DNA of 64,000 nucleotides from Annona cherimola (lineage: Eukaryota > Streptophyta > Magnoliopsida > Magnoliales > Annonaceae): NCBI GenBank assembly GCA_030490835.1, contig CM059971.1, forward strand, positions 37,930,012-37,994,011, given 5' to 3'. Positions 57,004 to 64,000 of the stretch are shown here, one piece after another. Made by a program: the position numbers and the translations under genes. The notes below the pieces were generated by a model, which saw only the letters and a program-made list of their open reading frames with translations, searched no databases and was not told the DNA's origin. The number at the start of each line of letters is the position of its first letter. Position 1 is the first letter of the stretch.

Positions 57004-57186
57004 AGGGTCTGTTTGGAACAAGCATTTGGATAAAATCAACATTTAAATTCACTTCTCCCTATTTTATAGGGATAGTTATTGCACAGACGTGTGTATTGCA
57101 TAAGCTTGAAATGGTTGCTTCAGCAAGCACTGACAGAATTTCTCTTAAGCGAATATCATCTATTGGGTGCAATCCAAACGGGCCCT
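57004..57186. mobile_element. hAT-like MITE candidate, 183 bp
   Basis: Ends AGGGTCTGTTTGGA and TCCAAACGGGCCCT are inverted at 12 of 14 bases and resemble the GGGCCTGTTTGG termini of plant hAT-type MITEs. The expected 8-bp target duplication is not obvious. No coding. Confidence 0.55.
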
Positions 57187-59555
57187 TTGACTCTTGGAAG
57201 TCAATGCTTTGTTTCACAAGATATACTTTATATGGTTCAAATCTTTGGTTGATCCAATTTATTTATCTGATGAAGCTATTAAAGCAGCTAAATTTCCTAC
57301 TCAAATGTTCAAAAAATGGGATTTAACAACATTAAAAGAATATATATTACTCGAGGAATGTAGATACGCATCCCAATTAGGTTTAAGTTTTCCACATGTT
57401 TCTACTTTTTCCTTTTCAGCTTTTTTCTTGTCATTTGATATGTTTCATTCAAATTCTCAAATTCCATGTCATCAGTATTCAATGCTGATGTCAAGTTATA
57501 CTTAATAAAATTTTCACAATATTTCTTTATCAATTGTTATCCATAGCTTACATGTGATCATCAAATTGAAGTATCATTTCAAATATTTTTTCACACTTTG
57601 AATTCTTGTTGCAATTTAATTATTTTTTTTTGTATGAGAAATACTTAAATTGAGTGAGTTTCTTAAAATTGCAGTTTCACTTTCAACCAATTATCAATCA
57701 TAATGTGGCCATACATTTCTAAGTCAGTTCAATCCTCGTTCAAATCAAAACATTAAAAAAAAAGAAAAATTCACCTTGGTTTTGAGATTGGGAATACTTG
57801 GTTTACATGGGTAATATAGAATGTCTTTAGTAATATCCTTAATAAAGCAATTGAAATACTCAAATCTCGAATGAATATGGCAAAAAATATGAAAAAATAA
57901 CACACCCTAATATGTAAATCGGTCTGATAGATCTTATTGCGTTCTTCATGAACGGTCTAAAAGTAATAGAAAATGCTGTGAAAGAAACTTAAGAGATTTC
58001 TTGGGTTGAGTTCAGACTGTTGCCAAGGATGATTACATTTCTTAGATAAGCATACCTGAGTACTTTTCTTCTCGTTATTGTGTTATAAAATTTTAACCGT
58101 GGTTGAACTGTGCCATCTCAAGAAATTGATTGTTAATGGAAAGATTTTTCCTTTTTCACTTTGTAATTATAATCGCACTTCAGAGGTCCATTCATTATAA
58201 TGCTGTTTCCCATGAAACTAGGTCAGTTATTTTTTTTAAAAAAAAAAAAAAATAAATGGATTAGATTAAGGACATGAAAATGTGTTTCTCAAAAATACGC
58301 ATAATGAGAAGTGACATGATAATAATGTCATGAGTTGACAATTTGTACCTTGTTATTTTCTGAAACAGTATCCTGATATAAGTGGTGTTTGTGATTTTTA
58401 TCATTAATTGCTATTAATTTTAGAATCTTCAACTGAAAGTATTCTAATCACTTGATTCATTGCAAATGATGGTGCCCTTAAAATAATTCGTGTGAATATA
58501 TGACATCGATATAGTTATAAATTGCACATTTCTCAATGAGAATTTTAGAAATGGAAATATTCGATGATGCTGGGACCATTGAAGATTTAGAGTGCTACTC
58601 CCATTTTGGGCCTAGCTTGATGATGAAATCAAAATTCAACTAGTCATATGGTTTAGCTTCATTTGTTCTACCATGGTGCCAAAAATCACTATGCTTAGAT
58701 GGTTTAGATGTTGAATTTGCAAATTTTAAATTTATATATAAATCAAATAATTTTATTGTATTGATTTTACACGTTTTTCGAATGGGACACATGCACATCA
58801 TTGATTCATTTGAAATTGAAACTTGGTTTGCTAGTTAAATAAATTATTTGAAATGGATTGAGTGCATAGGCTTTTGATTCATAATGAGGGGACACACTGA
58901 TATCTTCCGTCTGTGCGCCATTGAGTATATGGCTTTAGAAATATATTTTTTGACAAAATTTTCATTTTATTAGACAATAAACTCCATAAATATTCTAGGC
59001 TAAGATTACATAACAAAATCCTGTAAAATGCACACTTGAACAAAATTTCATCTGCAAAAAAAATAAAAATAAAAATACATATATTAATGAGTAATAATCT
59101 AGATGCATAGTTCAGGAAGTATTTCAATTTTCATATGTGCAAACTCATATGTTTTTTAATGTTTATGGCATGAACGGACAGGAGATAAGGCCATCTCAAT
59201 GCCACTTCTTGTCTATAATATTCCAGCTAATTTTAGCTCTAGACTTTGCAGAGACTAAGACTAGGACCATTCCTTTCCTTCTATAAATAGTATGTCAGAA
59301 CCTTGAATTGTGCAGTGTTGGTTTTGTTGACCAAATTAAGTTTATTAGAACCAAAATATCCAAATTCATTTTGTCACTCTGTTTTTCTTTTATTTTTGAT
59401 ATGTGACCCTCTGAAAGCTTTAGTTATTTGATGATTATTTGTTCATTTTTTCCCACTGCCTCTCTCCTCCTTCTTAATTGTACTTGCAATTTTTGTTTTA
59501 AACTTCCATTAGCTTCTATTTATGCACTTTTTCCCCTCATGCTCATCTTTGATAG

Positions 59556-59656
59556 GTCGCTTCCATGCATTTGAGAAGGCTCATAATTTGGATCCTACTT
59601 CAAGTGGACGCGGTGTTCGTCAGTTCAAGACGTATCTTTTGCATAGGTTGGAAAAG
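59556..59656 (+). CDS. CALS7: Callose synthase 7-like, exon 2
   Basis: After acceptor GATAG the frame continues R-F-H-A-F-E-K-A-H, then [20 protein letters not shown] and LEK, then donor AAG|GTAGCA. The AFEKAH...[14 protein letters not shown] block is nearly invariant in callose synthases. Exon length 101 bp with exon 1 (217 bp) gives exactly 106 codons, so the next intron is phase 0. Exon 3 (an acidic EEE-type start in relatives) is not found before the window ends, so intron 2 exceeds 4.3 kb or the gene is cut. Confidence 0.9.
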
Positions 59657-60780
59657 GTAGCACACTTGTTGGCTTCCCTTGACGGTTAACTACTAAGGAA
59701 ATTTTTTTTTTCCATCCTCTGCACTTCCACTTGAAATGAATCGATATTTCTACTTTGTCTAACATTGTAAGGTTTATTGTTCTTATTTCTCATTGCGATG
59801 TCATGATATATGATGTATATGCTTCTGGTGGTCGAGAAATAAAAATGTGTTTCAATATCTTCTTCTCCCTATTGGCTTTTAAGGAACATACTTAGAAGTA
59901 ACGAATGTTCTACTGTTTTCTAACATCAGCCTCAAATTCATTTCCATTTCCATTGTTTAATGTCAAACTTTTAAGAATGTTGACGTACGAAGATTGATTG
60001 TATAATTCTGTGGAAAGTGAGTAGGGAGAGAAAGACATGATGGACATCGAATTTTGTGGAAAATCCCAACTAGGGATAAAAACTACAAAATAGATAGAAG
60101 AATCTGCACCAGCTAGAGAAGTATCAAATATATGTGAAATGGTTTTTGCTTTTTAGTTAACAATGAGAAGACAGAATATCATAAGAAGAATCTCCCCTTG
60201 CCCTTTGAAATGTCAACCAGTGGATGGAACCTTGAATACATATGATGCAGTAATCCAGTTTTTGCTAGAGACAAATAATGGTTTCAATAGATATGTAAGA
60301 TGACATGGGAAAATATTAAGGTGGGAGTACGAAGTGCTCAGTCAAAGGTGGGGCCCACGTTTGCTAAGTCAAGTCCACCTATTTACTGGCCATTGGTGGT
60401 TTTAATTGTAAATGTTACACTAGCCCCCTTACTACTCTTTCAGTTAAGGCGGCAACTTTGGCTCCAAGTCTACCCAGAACTTTGGCCACCTTTATCAAAA
60501 TTTTTACTGGACTAGGATCCAAAATGATTTTTACAAATTTCTCCAAGGTAGATCATAGGGAAAATATAGGTCATGTAAGATTGAGGTTGTGATGGACTTC
60601 ATTTTGTAAGCTTACTTACTGGTTCTTCCCTCAATCTCTAAAGTAACAAGCATTTCAAAAAAGGGCATAGAAGCATACTCAAAGGGCACGTGTTCTTCCA
60701 ATCATCCATTCAGAATTTTTTGGCGCTGTTTTTAATTTTTTTTATTCTATTTCTTTTTTGTATTATTTTACAGTTTGCTA
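59657..60780 (+). other. Callose synthase intron 2, first part
   Basis: No exon or repeat recognised. A 71-codon plus frame at 60,300 is not supported. The donor GTAGCA at 59,657 is the only gene signal. Confidence 0.5.
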
Positions 60781-62640
60781 GCAAGCAGAGCAGCTGTTGC
60801 CTTCTGTCATACAAGCTGGGGGGCACCACTATATCAACAACACATGTTATAACAACCCTGAGGTCCTAGATAACCTTGGCAGGCAATTTAGTCCTGTCAA
60901 CCTAGGGTCCTTAGACTCAGTCCCAATTAAGATAGTAAAATCTATTCTGTTCCTTAGCAGATCAATCATCAACCCGTGTTTAGATCCTGAAAATACAATG
61001 CGAGGAGAAAGGAGTCACTTAGCAGTTCAGATTCTTTGTAAGTTGGTAACTGGAAAAAAAGGTAGGATGAACAATTTAGGAATATGCAGTACTCTTTTTT
61101 TTTTTCTTGATGAAATATGCAGTACATTTTTGAAAGAAAGAGTAAGTGTCAAATTATTATCTTGACTAGCAATAGTATAGAAGAGCCATCAGCAAGAGTA
61201 ATTTTCTTATTTCAAGGAAATGGCTTATAGCTCTCGAACTTAGCGGGGCTATGAGTCATATGGTTTTGGCCGAGTCTATAAAGAATAATGTGAATTTTTA
61301 TCATTAAAGGTATTGGAAAGGAGGCATTTACCTGATTGAGCCAACAAACATGAGCAATGAAAGGAGCCAAGAAAACCTCTTAATTTTTCAATTTCCTCTT
61401 TGTTGAATTCTTTGAACTCATTTGCACTGGGGGGCAGGGTGCTGCTTTTTCTTGAGGAATCTCCTCTATTTTTGTTTAATGAGCGTTGTTTTGCTGTTAT
61501 ACCTCAAGGCCCCCATTTCAACTAAGGATTTGGACCCTCCGATGAAGCCTAAAACAATTCTTTTTTGTATGCCGAGGTTTCTTGCAATAGGTACACCAAA
61601 GTCCATCATGGCTAGACTGTTTGGTTGTGTCTGGCCTCATATTTTTACTGCTCTTGTCATTGTATCAGGCTTGCGACCTTCACCTGCTCTTGAGGAGAAT
61701 AAGGCTGAGCCTTCAATTGGCTATGATTTTGCCATATTAGTTCTGTCTCTCTTCCACATAAATTATAGCAAAGACTTCTTTTAAAGAAGGTACTCAATCT
61801 TTTCCAAGGACCTGAACTTGGATCTGGTAACACTGTATTGAGTCTAACAAGAACTCAAATGCTCAATCTCTCTCCATAAAATCTAGCAGAGTTTTAGTTG
61901 TATCATCAATGCACTTCATTTTCAAGTCCTGACAATGATCCATTTCAAGCCACAATCCATTCATAATGTTGTAATACTTGGTAATTGAAAGAGTGCCTTG
62001 CTTTGTTGATGAATGTCTTGATCTCACAGATAATTGCTGGATCCTGCTTCTTTGAGTAAGTCTGGCAAGCCGTTTCACATATAACTGAGCAGTAGGAAGA
62101 ACTGTGTAGTTATTTTCTAATTTCTGGTTGCATTAAGTTCCATAGCCATGACATGATTAATGAATCTTCTTGATCCTATGCTTGAAAACTCAGATCAGGA
62201 AAGCTCGAACTAGTCTATTCAAATTGCTTATCTTCCTCTTGCCCTTTAAGAATGTTCTCACAATCTGTGACCATTGTAGATAATTTGACCCATTAAGGTT
62301 ATAGGAAAGGACGCATGTTGGGCAATTCTCCACTTGGTCCATTAGATGGAGACTCAAAACCTGACCTGATAGGATTGGTAACCATATTCTTAGAGGTCTT
62401 TCGACATCTCAAGAAGCAAAAAGATTGAACTTGGGCATCTAACTTACTCAGCAATGAAAGCCAAGTATTGATTGATAAGAAGCAATGGAATGAATTGTCA
62501 TTTGCGAGAAAAAATATGTGAAAAGGAAAAGAAGATGACCGATGATCTGTCGGAGTTCTTGTTGTCAGGAGAGAAAAATGGAACTAGGCAATTAAGGCAA
62601 AAGAGTTAGCGGTCAAGGATAACAAGAAAAATGTTCAGCG
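60781..62640 (-). pseudogene. Degraded copia relic in intron 2: gag and protease
   Basis: On the minus strand, from high to low coordinates: gag piece SITKYYNIMNGLWLEMDHCQ and LKMKCIDDTTK (62,078-61,863), then VQVLGKD...VPSLKEVFAII, zinc knuckle CTYCKKPRHTKKNCF (near 61,590), protease block NHMTHSPAKFESYKPF (61,250), and SVLHIPK then TNLQR (61,090-61,040). This is the order of a copia element with short LTRs (Ivana/Retrofit type). Pieces lie in different frames with stops. Integrase and RT are absent; homology fades near 60,790. Confidence 0.72.
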
Positions 62641-62653
62641 TCCCAAGGATTTA

Positions 62654-62665
62654 GCTATGATACCA
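62654..62665 (-). other. Primer binding site of the intronic copia relic
   Basis: Minus strand TGGTATCATAGC, one base different from the tRNA-iMet site, directly adjoining the LTR end CCACA. Confidence 0.75.
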
Positions 62666-62879
62666 TGTGGAAAAATGGTAGAAAACTATTCACTACTTTC
62701 TGTGGTACATTGATATGGATAAATGTACTTACAGAGATCAAGAAGAAGGGGAAAAAAAAAATAACAAAGGAAGGACACAGCTGGACACAGTTACATAGCA
62801 GGATAAGAATACAAGATAAACACAGCTATATACAACTGAACTCAAATATAGATAAGATTTTTCAACACAGGTAATGTAC
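62666..62879 (-). repeat. Candidate short 5' LTR (214 bp) of the intronic copia relic
   Basis: Minus strand starts TGTGTTGAAAAATC at 62,879 and ends TTTTTCCACA at 62,666. Length suits Ivana/Retrofit elements. No 3' partner LTR was found, so the outer boundary is a best guess. Confidence 0.5.
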
Positions 62880-63059
62880 CAAAGCCATTGGATCTGTTTT
62901 TTTTAATATATTTTAAAATTTTTTAGTGAAGCACATACATCAGCCTAGACAAAACCAAATGATAAGATTTTGTAAATACAATGTGCCACATTAGAATGAC
63001 ATCTTCGACATCAACCATGTTGTATCCACCACTATGAGAATAAAAACTGTATTCAATGA
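62880..63059. other. Intronic DNA, no feature
   Basis: AT-rich; no exon, element end or repeat recognised. Confidence 0.4.
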
Positions 63060-63570
63060 CGTGGATCTTAAATTCTGCACTAGCTAATTCCGTAGTGGAA
63101 AGATTTCTTGTATGTGTTCAACACAACATCTGCAGTGAGATCATAAATAGCCTCTTCTGCATCAACCTCTGCACGGTCTTCCAACTGAACATATAACAGT
63201 CTCATGATTTTCGCAAACTCCTCTTCAGTGAATTTCATTTCAATTCCCCTGAAATATCAGGTACGAACCTTTCCATGCTTCTTTAGAGGCATGTAAACAA
63301 ACTTCGCTAATTTAGTTTATGTAGACAACCCACAACTTTCCTTGAGCCAATCAACCATATTGAATCTTTCAGCTGTAAAGAATGGAAAATCAACGTATTT
63401 ACGATACATATTACCAGAGAAAGCAAGAAAATGCGTCTCTTCTTGTGCATTATAGAATGGAGACACTTGTTTGGTCACAGTTCAGGAGGAAGAGAATACT
63501 TAGGAGATGAACCATCCATTTTGCCTTGCCTTCTTTTGTCAGGTTGATGAAGGAAGAAAGAAAAATTGAC
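63060..63570 (-). pseudogene. Unrecognised broken coding stretch, minus strand, in intron 2
   Basis: A start-like MDGSSPKYSLPPEL (near 63,520) is followed, after one shift, by FYNAQEETHFLAFSGNMYRK, YVDFPFFTAERFN and MVDWLKESCGLST with a stop, KFVYMPLKKHGKVRT with a stop, and MKFTEEEFAKIMRLLYVQLE to KKSFHYGIS with a stop. Composition looks like real protein rather than noise, but I do not recognise it. It could be the gag or leader ORF of another element or a processed gene fragment. Confidence 0.4.
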
Positions 63571-64000
63571 TCTGATACAGAAAATAAAAAATAAAAAGCT
63601 CTTTAAACTGATGGGTGTGCAGCTCGTGCTTTTATAGGTTTCTCCTAGATAGAAGTGTTTACAATTTTGACAGTAAATGTGAAAGTTTTAATACTATAAA
63701 TAGTTTCAAAAAAACATCAGTGCTTCACTCAGGTCTAGTTTCAGTAAAACATTGACATTTTTTCCAGAGATGTCGACATTTTCTCTGTTTTCTGCAAAAT
63801 ATAAACTTCATCAAAATTTTCAAATGTTTTTCGCATGCCTTTGATTTTGTGTGGAAGTAAAATGGAAATTCATTCATTGTAAAATTGTGAGCTTCTTTAG
63901 CTGTTTGTTTGGAAGGCAACAGTCAAGGATATAGTACACAAATTTTTAATTCTTTTTCAGATGCTACAATTAATTTAAATTTCAATTTGAGAGTTCTCTT
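63571..64000. other. Intronic DNA to window edge
   Basis: AT-rich; a 64-codon minus frame (63,919-63,725) is unsupported. TTTTTCAG near 63,960 is a possible acceptor, but TAA in every-near frame follows and the expected acidic exon 3 start does not. Confidence 0.35.

Larger units (their letters stand above)
54777..59555 (+). other. CALS7: Callose synthase intron 1 (4,779 bp)
   Basis: Donor GTAAGC at 54,777 and acceptor TTGATAG at 59,555. It is AT-rich with a T18-type run just after the donor, and contains MITE candidates at 56,584-56,940 and 57,004-57,186. A frame at 57,194-57,505 (FPTQMFKKWDLTTLKEYILL) is not recognised. No exon of the family lies inside, and the flanking exons join in frame. 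Confidence 0.8.

Noticed and set aside
57096..57505. Plus-strand ORFs within intron 1 as an extra callose synthase exon
   Set aside because: No similarity to the family; exons 1 and 2 join in frame without it.
60300..60515. 71-codon ORF as callose synthase exon 3
   Set aside because: It lacks the acidic EEE start and the conserved REIQ...YYQ.FYE block expected of exon 3.
1..64000. tRNA, rRNA, snoRNA or organelle-derived inserts
   Set aside because: I looked for tRNA-like cloverleaf ends, rRNA cores and plastid genes and saw none; PBS sites are only tRNA complements.

Overview
The window is plant nuclear DNA, almost certainly from an angiosperm with a large, repeat-rich genome; I cannot name the species. 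The evidence is the plant-specific retroelement lineages (Tat-type Ty3/gypsy with two RNase H domains, Sirevirus-type Ty1/copia), initiator-Met primer binding sites, GT-AG introns, and the first exons of a plant callose synthase. Only one host gene is supported (CALS7/GSL7-like, from about 54.0 kb to beyond the right edge). Nearly everything to its left is nested, mostly dead retrotransposon DNA.

Region by region. (1) 1-29,330: a plus-strand Sirevirus-type copia element (A), split by a 26.0-kb Tat-like gypsy element on the minus strand (411-26,429). The gypsy has a perfect 5-bp target duplication (CTCAA), TG...CA termini and very long LTRs (6,436 and 5,570 bp). Its internal region holds, on the minus strand, an extra N-terminal ORF, gag, a second gag-like domain, protease, RT-RNase H, a second (archaeal-type) RNase H and integrase. 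On the opposite strand lies an intron-containing ORF with a plant-mobile-domain (PMD) signature. (2) 29,330-41,795: a minus-strand Sirevirus (B) meeting A head-on, with an env-position ORF of the plant-transposon-protein type, interrupted by a 3.5-kb solo gypsy LTR (31,886-35,398, TSD ATCAA). (3) 41,796-about 44,560: a plus-oriented truncated gypsy LTR. (4) 45,342-47,074: a Sirevirus solo LTR (TSD GTAAT) full of AAGTCGACT dyads. (5) 47,501-51,643: a gypsy deletion derivative keeping an LTR, a PBS and a PPT but no coding region. (6) 51,644-54,000: AT-rich intergenic DNA with an old MITE-like copy. (7) 54,000-64,000: promoter, exon 1, a 4.8-kb intron, exon 2 and the start of intron 2 of the callose synthase gene. 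Intron 1 holds MITE candidates; intron 2 holds a degraded copia relic.

The most unusual object is the Tat-like element. Each LTR carries, upstream of a TATAAATA box, an out-of-frame fusion of two host-gene fragments: the C-terminal half of an RRM/glycine-rich RNA-binding protein joined to a stress-responsive A/B-barrel (Dabb) protein. Downstream of the TATA box, in the predicted 4-5 kb R-U5 leader, are several distinct tandem arrays (35-bp, about 40-bp TGGGCY-rich, 51-bp with CCCGCGGG, GC-island/(TA)n, and an AACCCG-type repeat). The two captured segments are nearly identical between LTRs (about 5 substitutions in about 1.4 kb), so the insertion is young. Yet gag-pol carries many in-frame stops, mostly explicable as C-to-T changes, so this copy was probably mobilised in trans or decayed unusually fast.

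No tRNA, rRNA, CRISPR or bacterial-type features were seen. All family assignments come from reading motifs by eye; no database search was run.
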